A stretch of DNA of 64,000 nt from Quercus robur (taxonomy: Eukaryota; Streptophyta; Magnoliopsida; Fagales; Fagaceae). Both the position numbers and the translations under genes were made by a program. The notes below the pieces were generated by a model. The model had not been told where the DNA came from and searched no databases. It saw only the letters and a program-made list of their open reading frames with translations. Shown here piece by piece: positions 1-10,694 of the stretch (position 1 is its first letter; every line of letters begins with the position of its first letter). The DNA is taken from assembly GCF_932294415.1 (NCBI RefSeq), contig NC_065536.1, positions 54,160,354-54,224,353 on the forward strand. The letters run 5' to 3'.

Positions 1-59
1 CATCTATCAGTATCTATTTTATTTTACTTGGGGAAGCTGTTTTCTTGCTCAAACGGCTA

Positions 60-390
60 ATACAAAAATATAGGGGAAGAAACTGATAAAAATCTCCATA
101 TGGTTTTTATTGTGTTATGGAAAAGAAATGAGTTTCTTTAAAGTATATAAGTTGATTAAGGATGTATGTATAATGAAATTGTAATAGATGTAAGAACAAG
201 TGGAGACATCACAAGCAAGTTTTCTATCATTATAGGTTTGCATCAAGGTTCGACATTAAATATATGTCTCTTTGCATTGATTAGGGATGAGCTCACTTGA
301 TAGATTCATAAATAAACTCCCATGATGTATGCTTTTTGTAGATGATATAGTTTTAGTGGATGAAACGCCATGCAGTTATTGTCAAGTTAC
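60..390 (+). pseudogene. LINE reverse transcriptase fragment, 5' piece
   Basis: Reading through stops and frame breaks, this stretch resembles the central reverse transcriptase of a plant non-LTR retrotransposon: a YNEIVIDVRTSG-like run, then GLHQGSTLN (the QGS/QGD template-grip motif), LFALIRDELT, and a degraded FADDIVLVDE-like catalytic block near 338-365. Frames shift and stop codons interrupt it, so it is dead. It is the upstream half of the piece that resumes near 1915. Both halves lie just left of the CSK-type exons, so the LINE probably sits in a CSK intron. Motif recognition is from memory of the family; orientation is plus. Confidence 0.6.
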
Positions 391-1471
391 AAAGATAAAG
401 GGGTTGTGATGTTAGGTCCCACCCCCCCCCCCCCCCGGTAAAAAAAAAAGTCAGACCAGCCTGAAAGGAAGCCAAAACAAGTCCGCCAGTCTAACTGCCT
501 ATTGGGAAATAAAGAGCTCCAATCAGTACTTTGTCTCTGACATGTAAAAATACCAAAATCATGTCAAGCCAAGACCAAGACCCTCTTGCAAATGGGAAAC
601 ACCAAACAATCAGTCATGAGCTTACATTGGAGTTATAACTCATGTTTTAATTGATTTATACAATGTACATGTCCAAATGGTTAGTTAGAAGTTATAGTTG
701 GTTGCACAAGTGCACATGTAACATATTGAACTCATGGGGATATTCATTCAAGTACATGCCTAATTAGTTTGGTCCAATAGGGATGAAGCATGTGTAGCCA
801 ATGGGAATGAGACATGAAGTGTATAAATAGGGAAATATAATAATCACTAGGGATATATGGAAGAATAATCGAATAATCAAGTTTGTTGCATTGTTTCTTG
901 CTTTCTCTTTCTTAATACTCTCTAGTCTTTCTCATTTCTCGTGGAGGTGGTGACTCCCTTGAAGTACTCTCTCTCTCTCTCTCATGGAGGTGGACTCCCT
1001 TGAAGTAGTTACTTAATTAATTTCATCTCATATTCTTCCACACAAATCCTAGTTAATTTGAAACCCTAGAGCTTTCCAAACACCAATCCTTACACTTCCA
1101 TCATTAAGAACCAGTTGAAACACCATATAACCGAAACACTAGAAATCCCTAAACACAAAACCCTAACATTTCTAACCCAAGAACCCATTTAAATAGTAAG
1201 GTTATCCTAACCCTAAATTGGGTTCCTTATGATTGGTATGGTGATCCCCTTGAAGTAGTCCCTCTCTCTCTCTCTTATGGAGGTTGTGACTCCCTTGAAG
1301 TAGTCACTTATCAATTTTACCTCATATTCTTCCACACAAAGCGTAGCCAATTGAAACCTTAAAGCTTTCCAAACACCAATCCTTACACTTCCATCATTAA
1401 GAACCACTTTAAACCCTATATAATTGAAACGGTAGAAATCCCTAAAAATCAAACACTAACATTTTCTAACT

Positions 1472-1684
1472 GGAAAAAAGTTTAGCTCCAAACTAGTTTG
1501 GAGCTATCTTCTTCGAACCCATTATGTGGTAATTGAAGAGACCATCCATGGGTAGTTTTAGTCAAATGATTTTTTAAATGAATCTTGTGACTTGTTTAAA
1601 TAATACACACAGATAGTCTTATAAACCACCATGTAATGGATTGGAGGAGATAGCTGTAAATCAGTTTGGAGCTAAACTTTGTCC
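1472..1684. mobile_element. Mutator-type MITE, 213 bp
   Basis: The ends are inverted repeats: the left end reads ggaaaaaagtttagctccaa and the right end, reversed, reads ggacaaagtttagctccaa. The similarity continues for about 40 bp (agctatcttctt against agctatctcctc). Flanks read tttctaact on the left and ttcctaacc on the right, an imperfect 9-bp duplication; the empty site in the upstream tandem copy reads tttctaacc. A 9-bp duplication fits the Mutator superfamily. A second member of the same family, 211 bp long, lies at 42121-42331. It carries no coding capacity. Confidence 0.75.
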
Positions 1685-1717
1685 TTCCTAACCCAAGAAT
1701 CCATTTAAATAGCAAGG

Positions 1718-1856
1718 GGTCCGTTTGGTAAGAGATTTCTAGTAATGTTGTTGTTGTTTTGTGGAAATATGTGTAAGTGAAAAAGTATGTAGAAATACGT
1801 GTAATGTTGTTTAAACATTGAAAACTATTGTTTAAACCACAATACCAAACACCCCC
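1718..1856. mobile_element. Short MITE, 139 bp, GGTCCGTTTGGTA ends
   Basis: The left end ggtccgtttggta is mirrored by taccaaacaccccc on the right. The flanks share aagg, and the empty site in the upstream tandem copy reads ataaggttatcc-like sequence without the insert. The end sequence resembles the common GGG(T)xxGTTTGGTA class of plant hAT-like MITEs, but the short duplication here does not settle the superfamily. Non-coding. Confidence 0.65.
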
Positions 1857-1914
1857 AAGGTTATCCTAACCCTAAACCCGATTTCTTAAATCTAAGACTT
1901 ACTGGTCATGAGCT

Positions 1915-2460
1915 ACCCAAGAGTGACTTGGATTGATATTTCATATAGAGAGATTGAAGAGTATGTGAATTATAGGATGAAAACATGTGAATGAAGTAGG
2001 AAATTGCATCAAGAGTATTGTGTGATCATAGAATACCTATTAAGTTAAAGGAAAATTTCAGAAGACTAATACAAGACTAGTTATGCTTTATGCAATTGAA
2101 TGTCAAACTATTAAAAAGCAACATGTTCATGAAATGAGTGTGGCTAAAATGAGAATGTTAAGATGGATAAGTGGAAATACAAGGGAAGATATAATTCAAA
2201 ATTAGAAATTTGCTTAAAGATAGGTGTGGCCCAAGGAAAATATGAGGGAGATTCATTTGAGATGGTTTGGTTATATGCAAAGGAGAGCGATTAAGCACTA
2301 GTGAGGAAGGATTTCAGGTCAAGGGAACAAGCAAAGTAGGAAGACCTAAAATATCATTAGTAGAAGTAGTAAAAAAGGACAATTCAATTAAAGAGGTTAC
2401 AGAGAGTATGGTTTTGGATAATGATATAATGAAAAAAATAGACTACATGTGCCCAACGCC
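1915..2460 (+). pseudogene. LINE reverse transcriptase fragment, 3' piece
   Basis: The reading resumes with a GEIEEYVNYRM-like block, LYAIECQTIKKQHVHEM, VAKMRMLRWISGNTR and then a frame covering VGRPKISLVEVVKKDNSIKEV that ends near 2460. These blocks belong to the C-terminal part of a widespread plant LINE reverse transcriptase (usually GERWPTKSKYVHKM, MRMLRWM, GRPKKTW-like). Several stop codons and frame changes are present. About 50 codons between the catalytic block and this piece are missing or replaced by the insertion. Confidence 0.6.
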
Positions 2461-2780
2461 TTATTAGTTTGTTGAGAATCCATCTCTCAAAGTTTTGTGG
2501 TTGTTATTTGTCTTGTATGTTTCTAATCGTTTGCTATCAGTTGGGATAAAGGTCGAGTTCACTTGGGTTTGAGTTTATAATCACCTTGGCTATGGTCCTT
2601 GATTGCACTCCCACAGTTTTTATTGTTCGTATTACCTTGCATGTCACTCTCTATACTTTGCATTTTTTTCCCCTGAAGAAGACTGGATAGTGTTTGGCGT
2701 ATTTGACACTTTACCTTATATGTGTTTTGATGGCCTTTGTTCTTTAAATTCTGTTGCTAACCTGCTTACTTCATCCCCAG

Positions 2781-5700
2781 AAAGCAATGTTACTCCAGCA
2801 ATCATCATGGCAAAATGATGTCAGGCTGAGCAATCTTGTTGAGCAAGTAAGATGTCTTGCTGACAGTTGTTCTGATTGGCTACAGTTGTTCATTAAACTT
2901 ATTGGTGATTGTCCTTTCGTAAAATCTCTATCAGATTCGTGGTCCTCTTTCTAGCATTCGGACTTTAAGTAAAATGCTGTCTATTCAGTTGAAGAGGAGT
3001 GAGGTTTGTCTGCTACAGTGATTTTGAAACCTGGAATTTACTAATCCTTTTATTATTATTATTTATTAACTTATATATGCCTGAAAGAAATGATCTGGCA
3101 GATTTCTTATGACATTGTCAAGGACATACTGGTGCAAGGTGATCGTATGAGAGATACCCTTCAACAACTCCAAGATGCAGTTTACTTGACAAAGGTTCAC
3201 TCTCTCTCTCTCTCTCTCATGCATTAATACACATATCTGTAGTCATGTTGGCTTGGCTTCTTTTATGATATTCCTTAAGGTGTCATTGTTTTGTTTAGAT
3301 GTAGTTGTATGTGAAAATAAATTTTAGCCTTTTCTTTTTCATTTGTTTATATTTTATATTTCCATTTTGCTCAACTATCAATTTCCTGGCTAGCACATTA
3401 TATTAGAATCTGGTCACTCATTTTCAAGTAACATTCTCAGTCATTCACCCTCTCTGTGTTATGAATCTCAAGCTTTTAGAAGTGTGCTGGATTTTTGAAA
3501 TTATTGGAATAAGATGCCTGGTTCTACCTATTTCTTTCCACATCTTAGTTTTCTAGATTATTGATTCCCTTTTATTTTAGTTATGATCAAGTTGAACCTA
3601 TCTTATATCCTTCTTGTCTACCAGGTGTCCCCTTGGCACCAACTTTTAAAGAGAAAAAAGTTGGAATTTTTTAGAGTTCTCTTGTTTTAATTTCACTCCA
3701 AAATGTCATCTTGTTAGTATAATTTATTATGTAAAATAAAGCAACTATGTTTCTGACATTGTTATTTTGTGAATTTTTTGTTTCCTAGGCTAATATAGTG
3801 CACTATAATGAAGAAACATTGAAGAATATGCATAATTCGACTGATGCCCATGAGTCAGAGAGGTCTCAGTTACCAAATAACTTCTCAAGGGATGGTTCCA
3901 GAAATGAGATGCAAAAGTCCAGTGAGCAACTCTGTCTAAATGCTGGAGCCAGGGATTTAGAGATGCCCCTCCCACCTCTGGCTCTTGCTCCTCTACAACA
4001 TGGAATTAGGTAAGTTGGGATCAATGTTGTGGGTGAATAGGGATCCAACACCCTCTCCCATCAACTGTATAAAATAAATTGTGACTCAAAGTAGTGTGTG
4101 TGTGTGTGTGTGTTTTTAAGACATAGTTAGAATAATGATTTAATGATTAAATTCATCATTTCCTAATAGTTTAAGCTTTTGGGACAAATTGTAATTTATT
4201 AGGTATCTTACTTTTTCTTCTTTTGGCACATCTAGGGATTACCTTAATAAAAGCCACACACCTGGTTGTTTTTATACTTTAAATCTGATTTCATTCATTA
4301 GTCTTAAATTTGAAATATTCCTTTTGCTTATGTTCTTTCTTTATGTCAGGAAGACCATGCAATGTTTCTGATGTGTTGACAGATCTGGTTGAGGCTGTGA
4401 GACCTCTTGCCCATAAGCAGCAACGCATGGTAAAACTAAGTGAAGTCTCAGATCCCTTGCAAGTTGCTGTGGAAGAACCTGCTTTGCGGCAGGCTCTTAG
4501 CAATTTGATTGAGGGTGCAATGTTGCGTACAAATGTTGGGGGAAAGGTTGAAATAGTGTCAACTGAAGCTCCAGCAGGTGGTACTCTTGTAGTTATTGAT
4601 GATGATGGGCCTGATATGCACTATATGGTAAAAATATTGAATTCTCCACCCTACTGACTTGTTTCAAGCAATGAAAATAGACATTGTGAAGCCTCTTCTT
4701 TGTGTTATACATAATAACATACATTTGTATGCCTAGAAAAATCTATACATATATGTCAATACTTCTAAAAAAAAATTATACATATCACCGCATTATTGGA
4801 CAAAATCTTGGTTGGAAATGTTATACATTGACATGGTGGCGGCAAAAACCTCCTGCCTTCATAAGAAACTTCAGTAGGAAAAAAAATCCACCTGTCTTTA
4901 CAAAAGAATACAGCAATAACTGTACACCTTTATTAAAAGTATATTCTTAAACAAGTTTTCTAAACTCTAAACCCAATTAAGCATATGAACCAATTCATTC
5001 TGGGTATTGTTATGTAAGTTTATGGCATGATTTTTTTTTTTTTTTTTTTTGGGGGCAAGGGGGTGGGGGGCTTTTGTTAAGTACATAAGGTTTAAGATAG
5101 AAGCCTACATGGGTATGGCTTGAATGGAAGCCTTAGCAGTGTTATACCTCAGGATCTTGTGCATGAGTCCTGGACTTAACTGATTTGTGGCTATCAGGCT
5201 ATAAAAGGTATCTTGGGTTCCTCATCATTAAAAAGAGGTTGCTTTAAGATAGAAACCTTGGCATAAACACACATACATTAGGATGGTTGTCAGTAGGCTG
5301 AGCACAACCATGGCTGCCCTTTTAAGATTTATGTTTTGGCCCCTCCTTACTTTTTAGATATTATCCATGTACTTGCTAATGAATAGGTCATACACTCCCC
5401 CACTTCTCCCATCCCAATTAATAATTTTCTAGATTCGTCCCTGTATATGGTTATATTGAATTTTAGGTCAAGAGTCTCTTGGCTCAGTGGCATCTCGGGC
5501 AAGGTCCCCTTAATTTACTGTACCAAAAATTTAAAAGAAGGGGGAAAAAAACAAGAATTCTCGAGTTCTAATACCAATTTAGAGTGTACACTTTAAAACT
5601 GAAAATGGTGGTTGGTTTTTAGTCATTACTATAAACATAAATGGAATTAGTTATGATCCATCTAATATAACTTTCAAATACATGCAATGGTTGTAAATGA

Positions 5701-6450
5701 ACCAAGCTGTTCATGAACGGCTTGCGCTTGGCTTGAGAAAAGCTTGTTCATGTTTGTTTGTTTATAAAAAAAACCAAGTTTGAGCCTTAGTTTTAGGCTT
5801 GTTTGATAAACGAGCCGAACCCAAGGAAAAAAAAAAGGTCATGAACAGACTGGTTGACATTAGGGCTCCATACAAAACAAGCCGTGCTTAAGCTTATTTA
5901 TGGGCTTGCTAAGAAGCTTGATATAGGCTTGAATAATAAACCCATAATATATTATTATTGATATAGGCTTGAATAATAAACCCATAATATATTATTATTG
6001 ATATAGGCTTGAATAATAAACCCATAATTTATTATTATTATATTGTATATATGGTCTACTTGGACTACTCAATGTCATCTATCATATTCATCCCATTGAA
6101 AATTAAATAACCCTTAGTGACAATTCTTTCCCATCTAATCTGATTTTTGCCCATATTGTTGATTAGATATGTTTTATTGTTGGATTGGCTTGCAGACACA
6201 GATGCATTCCCTCACGCCATTTGGAGCAGATCTCTTTTCAGAAGACATGGTTGGAGATAACATGACATGGAACTTTGTTGCTGGGTTAGCTGTTGCTCGT
6301 GAAATACTTGAGAGTTATGGCTGTGTAGTCCGTGTTATCTCTCCCCGGACCACAGATGCTGCCCTTGGAGCAGGTGGAACTCGTGTAGAACTCTGGTTTC
6401 CATCTTTAACGGAATTATCTGACTTTAATGGCCACACTCAAGAGGTATAG
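2781..6450 (+). CDS. CSK: Chloroplast sensor kinase (CSK-type), 3' exons only (partial)
   Basis: CSK is a plastid-targeted, cyanobacterial-type sensor kinase that couples photosynthetic redox state to plastid transcription. Six exons fit: 2781-2846, 2935-3003, 3102-3194, 3789-4009, 4354-4627 and 6196-6450 (stop TAG), encoding 325 residues; the Arabidopsis protein is about 611, so the 5' exons should lie left of the window. Visible blocks: NLVEQ joined to IRGPLSSIRTLSKML (degenerate H-box, with Glu where kinases carry the phospho-accepting His), LRQALSNLIEGAM (N-box-like), VVIDDDGPDM (degenerate G1), and a C-terminal GLAVAREILESYGC..GGTRVELWFP ATP-lid end. Exon 5 must begin after the acceptor aag at 4353; the nearer cag at 4349 would break frame. 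The 1.57-kb last intron holds a SINE-like sequence and a 40-bp tandem repeat. Family recognition is firm; function of this copy is inferred. Confidence 0.8.
4094..4113. repeat. (GT)n microsatellite in CSK intron
   Basis: Ten uninterrupted GT dinucleotides lie just after the fourth exon listed for the CSK-type gene, followed by a T run. Confidence 0.9.
5466..5580 (+). mobile_element. Possible tRNA-derived SINE relic
   Basis: The segment has a perfect RNA polymerase III A-box match (tggctcagtgg at 5480-5490) next to a gagtctcttggctcag head typical of plant SINEs. A B-box-like gttctaatacc lies at 5565-5575 but deviates from consensus, and an A-rich interruption separates the two boxes by about 75 bp. 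No target duplication was found. It lies in the last CSK intron, same strand. Confidence 0.35.
5921..6040. repeat. Three tandem copies of a 40-bp unit
   Basis: The unit atataggcttgaataataaa plus 20 bp of cccataatatattattattg repeats at 5921, 5961 and 6001, the third with one change and a variant end. It lies in the last CSK intron, 155 bp before the acceptor. Confidence 0.9.
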
Positions 6451-7530
6451 CAAGGATTGGAACTGTCCATGGAAGAGATCTTTCATGGAACAGAAGGAAT
6501 GAATCCCGTCTTAAGTTGATGAGAATTAGGTGGTACAGAATTCAGAATTCTTGCCCGCATTGGTGCATATAATGTATGTGATTTGAGGGGATGCTGTATA
6601 GTTTCTAAGTTGATTAGGTTGTCCTCTTACACATTGAAAAAATTGTAAATAGCTAAAAGGTTTTAAGGTTTAGGGAAACCTCATAAATTCATAAAATGAG
6701 GTTAGATATTTTTCTCAGTTGTATGTGGAAGGTCATTAAGAAAGGACAGAATCACAGAATACTCAAGCTTGTAATACTCTCTAGTCGTACCATATCAAAG
6801 GTATAATTGAATTCGTTTTCATTATGACAATGACATTAGAATTGCAGTGTTAGAATTTGAAGTCTGGCTTTAAATATATTTAGGTAAATTTTGAATTGGC
6901 TTATTTAAGAAAGTTAACGATTTCATAAATTCAGAATTTGCTGAACATTTTTTCTACTGTTGGTCTTTGACACTTTGTTTCAAATTCCAACTCTATTGCT
7001 GACATCAGAGACTATCCAACAGCTCTGTTCCTTTTTTTTTTTTTTTGAGTTTGGGGGGGGGGGGTGGGGGGTATCATTGATTCATTGTAGATTCAGGGGA
7101 AGTTGAATTATTTTATATTTATTTCTTTAATGAGCTATTGCCAACTTTGTGTTCTTTCAGTTTTAATTCTGTGTGAACTTGATGATTTACATATTATAGT
7201 CTAAATTTGCACTTCAAGATTTATGAAATAGATTGTTTTATGGACTTTTGTTATTTCGGTTTATATCATTTAATGTGTTTATGCATGTTTTCAGAAAGAC
7301 AGGTTTTACCATCCAGACATTGCACATGTAGTTTCAAGTAGGTCTAGTTTGGTATGTTGTTTTTGGGATTTACTTGTATTACTTTAGTCTTGTAATGTGA
7401 TGTCTTGTCACAGAATTCTCAAATTGAGAGTTTGTTAAGATTTAGATGCTGGCTAATAATTCCTTATTACAAAATAAATGAGGTATTATTAGAATTCTGT
7501 CAAACTGTTGATTGACGATTTCGATTTCAT
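6451..7530. other. 3' flank of CSK-type gene; no gene seen
   Basis: The start of this stretch should hold the CSK 3' untranslated region. I see no recognisable coding region. Near 7030-7070 a T run is followed by a G-rich stretch (gggggggggggg t gggggg) with G-quadruplex potential. Confidence 0.6.
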
Positions 7531-8546
7531 AGAATTTCACTAAAACATAACTCAAACTCGCTCAAGCAAACATTAAAGAAAACCGAACTTTGCAAGGCAC
7601 TTATCCAGCTCTCACTTGAGCAAAAATCTCAAGATCTGCAATTCGAGTTCTACTTGAAGAGGGATTGCTCTAACTCTACATTTACTTATATCAAGACACC
7701 CTAAAGCACAATTTTCTAAAGAGAGAGAATGTCTTACTTAGAGCTATACCAAGCCATCTATAAGACTTTCAACTTAAGCTAAACAAAGAAAATCCGCCCT
7801 TGTTCTTTGACTATAATGGTTAAACAATTGTGTTCTTGATATGTCTTGAGCCTTAAACTATTCTTAAAGCCACACAATTTATAACTAGTGAGTTTATTGC
7901 TATAGATCTTTAGGAGTCCCTTAGAGTGCCGGAACAGTAGTCCCTTGGGGCTACTGTGTTTGAAAGCCAAACAGATGGTTTGTAGAGGTTATAACAATGT
8001 CTTACTTGTGCTTAGATTTGTTAAGTAAACCATTTGTTATTGTTTCTTTTATTGTGGATTTTCAAAATAACATAATTGGATCCCGTTGAAGAGATTCTTT
8101 GTTGGTTTTCTACTCTGTCACCTAAACTTGTGTGCCTTTTATTGTTTTCAATATTATTGTTTTTGATTTGGTGATTATTACCATGGTTGAATTACTTGTT
8201 GGGTTTTTTTTTTTTTTTTGAAAAATACACAATTTGTTGAACTAGTTAAATTAAAACACACAAAAACTTTCTACTTGTGGAGGACCATCAGTTTTTTTTT
8301 TTTTGGTATGCCAGTTATTCTAAATTGGTATATCAGTTACTCTTTTTGTTTTATAATTTGTTTCCAATATTACTCATTCCACGCTGCCTCAGACTAACCT
8401 TGACCATAAACAGGAATTCTTTAACGCCTGTGTTGTAGGTTGCCATAAAACTTTACTAGAACAATAGCTCAGAGTGGATCAAGGTCGACCTTAGATTCCA
8501 ATCTCCTAAAAAAGAGACAAGCCACCAATTCATTCTACAAAATTAC

Positions 8547-8554
8547 TATATAAG
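8547..8554 (+). promoter_or_regulatory. TATA box of SPH gene 1
   Basis: tatataag lies 132 bp before the start codon in a context conserved with copy 2 (14829-14836) and, more loosely, with the third SPH gene (tatttaag at 41077-41084, also preceded by an aagccac motif). Confidence 0.65.
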
Positions 8555-8678
8555 TTCTAGCTAGAAATGCCTATTGTCTTGTGCTAGTACTCACACCTAG
8601 AGCAATAATTCTTTGGCTTGTCAAGACACAAGGACTCAAGGAGTGCACACTCATTTCAACATTTTTGATAACAAAAAA

Positions 8679-9098
8679 ATGAAGAACATGAGAATTGCCA
8701 AGCTTTACTGCATTGCACTCTTCCTTGTCTTGGCCTTTGGCCTAAGTAGCTCTACAAGGGTACCCCATGTGAGAAAGCACTATTTGAAGTTCATCAACAA
8801 CCTTAGCAACAAAGTTCTCAACGTCAACTGCAAAAACCTTAACCCATACATTGATCTGAACCTTCACATTCTTCTTCCCGGCGAGGTTTACGAGTTCAAC
8901 TATGACATAACACGAACCATGAACTTCAGCTGTGATCTAAGGCATGGGTTTACAAGTACGGTTTTCTCCATTGGTGACAAAGCTACCAAAAGAGCATGCG
9001 GAGGAAACCATTGCATTTGGAAATCACAAGATGATGGAGTTTACCTTCTTAACCGCAGAACCGAACAGTACAAGTTCATGTACAAATGGGGACAGTGA
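8679..9098 (+). CDS. S-protein homologue (plant self-incompatibility S1 family), copy 1
   Basis: This intact, intron-less gene encodes 139 residues of the Self-incomp_S1 (SPH) family, small secreted cysteine-rich proteins related to the poppy stigmatic S-determinant; most members have no known role. I see a hydrophobic signal peptide (residues about 8-24), FINNLSNKVLNVNC, a DLNLHILLPGEVYEFNY strand block, FSCDLRHG, and ACGGNHCIWKSQDDGVYLL. Cysteines at 51, 85, 107 and 112 match the four conserved in the family. Possible N-glycosylation sites are N41-L-S and N82-F-S. The start MKNMRI gives a normal signal peptide; an upstream in-frame extension has only a TTG and no family support. It is almost identical to the gene at 14962, differing at residue 129 (Glu here, Lys there). 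Confidence 0.9.
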   Translation: MKNMRIAKLYCIALFLVLAFGLSSSTRVPHVRKHYLKFINNLSNKVLNVNCKNLNPYIDLNLHILLPGEVYEFNYDITRTMNFSCDLRHGFTSTVFSIGDKATKRACGGNHCIWKSQDDGVYLLNRRTEQYKFMYKWGQ

Positions 9099-9576
9099 AG
9101 ATGAAGATTTCCTTGCTACCTACGTATGGTGTGGAATCCGAACCATGCTTAATTGGTTTTATAAATTAATTGAAGTGTAAAAGAGAAATATAAGTAATGA
9201 TTTCTCTTTATTACATTTTTTGTTGGTTGGTTGTGTGTTGTTTTCTTTTCTTTTATATACGAAAATGATTTTTTTTTTTTTTTTTGATTGCATATACGAA
9301 AATGTTTAATATATCTTGTTTAGGTTATAATATCTTCTATGTTATGCACAGCTGGAAGCATTTATAAGTAGAAATTGTGTTATTTTTATTATTTAGAGAT
9401 ATCACTTCTGGTTAGTTATAGAAAAAAAAAAGTTTGAAATATAATGATTCACTAATAACCACTTCTAGCTCCAATTATCAAAAAAAAAAAAAAAAAAAAA
9501 GCAAAGGAGTATACATGTCTCACTGCCTTGATAACTTTTAAAAAATATGTAAAATTTAACAATTTTTCTCTAATCT

Positions 9577-10694
9577 AGCCAGTGCATATCTTCTTGCATC
9601 CCAAACCCAGGATTCATATATTCCAACCCTTCGATGGCAACTGGATTTGGAAGTTAAAAATTTTTCCGAGAATCCAAACCATTATTTGGATGTGTTTTCA
9701 CAATTGCTTAGCTACTCGAGTGTTCTTAGCTGCCAGAGGTATACAAGTTAATACCGTATGCCCTATCTGCCTTCAAGCCCCTGAAACAATCATTCACGTG
9801 TTAAGAAACTGTCCCTTGACCTCTTCTTGTTGGCAGAATCTCAGAGTAAACCTTGGTCCAGATTTCTTTTCCTTAGATAGCAGAGATTGGTTGGGGGAAT
9901 ATGGTAGAAAGGAGTACAAAGCTGGCTTGCTATTGATTCCCTGGAATATAATTTTTTATTTTTTTCTTTTGTCTTATGGACTCTTTGGCAGCATCGAAAT
10001 TGAGTGGTGTTCCAAAGTAAAACTCCCAACCAAGCTATTCATTCTGTAGTCATATAAGAACAGCAGAATATTTTTTCTGTCCTCATAATCAGGCAGCGAT
10101 TAGACCTCGTCTAGAAAAAGTTTTTTGATGGGTGAGGCCGGAGAGGGGTTGGTTCAAGATCAACACGGATGACTCTTCAATAGGAAATCCTGGAAATGCA
10201 GGTGGAGTTATCCTGCGCGCTGATAATGAGGCTTGGATCAAAGCTTTCTCAAGAAACATTGGCCACATTACTAGCCTATTAACAGAATTATAGGCAATAA
10301 GAGATGGGCTAAGCATGTGTCTTGATCTTAGGATTAATGCATTAATAGTTGAGTTTGATGCTAAAGTAGTTGTAGACTTACTTAACAATGACAGTTTGTC
10401 TAACGCTCCCTTGTGGCTGATTGCAAGCTCCTGCTTTCCAGATTCCACAGGTCAAGGTGGTTCACTGTTTTAGGGAAGCAAACTATTGTGCTGATGCATT
10501 GGCTAGATTAGGAACCCACCAGGATTTAGATTTGCTTTTTTATAACTCCCCTCCCCCTTTGCTTTTGAATTTTTATCTTTCAGATCTCTATGGTCTTGGT
10601 AATGTTAGGCTGTGTACTGACAATGATGTAGCTGTTTCAGTTTCTTAGTTTGTTGAATGAAGTTTCCTTTATACCAAAAAAAAAAAAAAAAAAA
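9577..10694 (+). pseudogene. LINE 3' end: zinc-binding RT domain and RNase H, with poly(A)
   Basis: The first frame (9582-10049) contains a reverse-transcriptase zinc-binding (zf-RVT) domain: WKLKIFPRIQTIIWMCFHN, then CPICLQAPETIIHVLRNCP. From about 10135 an RNase H domain follows: FKINTDDSSIGNPGNAGG, then LLTEL with a TAG directly after, FDAKVVVDLL, and after a frameshift near 10420 VHCFREANYCADALARLG. A 19-nt A run ends it at 10694. Frame shifts near 9950 and 10420 and the internal stop show it is dead. No clear target duplication was found. It abuts the right edge of segmental copy 1. Confidence 0.8.

Larger units (their letters stand above)
941..1880. repeat. Imperfect tandem duplication with MITE-bearing second copy
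   Basis: Copy A (about 941-1217) and copy B (about 1236-1880) share the order: a (TC)n tract, a cttgaagtag motif, ttccacacaaa, ctttccaaacaccaatcc, taagaacca, and ttatcctaaccctaaa at the end. Copy B is longer only because of two insertions, at 1472-1684 and 1718-1856. Copy A therefore serves as the empty-site allele for both insertions. Confidence 0.75.
391..1914. other. Insertion splitting the LINE; possible LTR-like unit with tandem duplication
   Basis: This block interrupts the LINE fragment. It opens with a run of about 16 C followed by a run of A (about 421-449), has a TATA-like tataaatagg near 821-830, (TC)n tracts near 967-981 and 1260-1274, and a tandem duplication (about 941-1217 and 1236-1880) whose second copy holds two MITEs. 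The TATA-like site and position suggest a decayed LTR, but I could not find matching TG..CA ends or a target duplication. No coding region is supported; the 79-codon minus-strand reading frame at 1213-1452 is a chance frame. Confidence 0.4.
7531..9576 (+). repeat. Segmental duplication copy 1 (contains SPH gene 1)
   Basis: This block aligns with 13612-15833. Shared landmarks include gagagagaatgtcttacttag (7720s and 13790s), cttaaagccacaca, the SPH promoter, gene and 3' flank, and catgtctcactgccttgat near the end. By eye, identity is roughly 85-90% upstream, about 98-99% over promoter and gene, and about 93% downstream. Copy 2 has about 250 bp extra near 14340-14570. Confidence 0.85.

Noticed and set aside
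8613..8678. In-frame N-terminal extension of SPH gene 1 (and the like at 14863)
   Set aside because: In copy 1 the extension has no ATG and in both it lacks a signal peptide; the MKNMRI start gives a standard secreted SPH protein.
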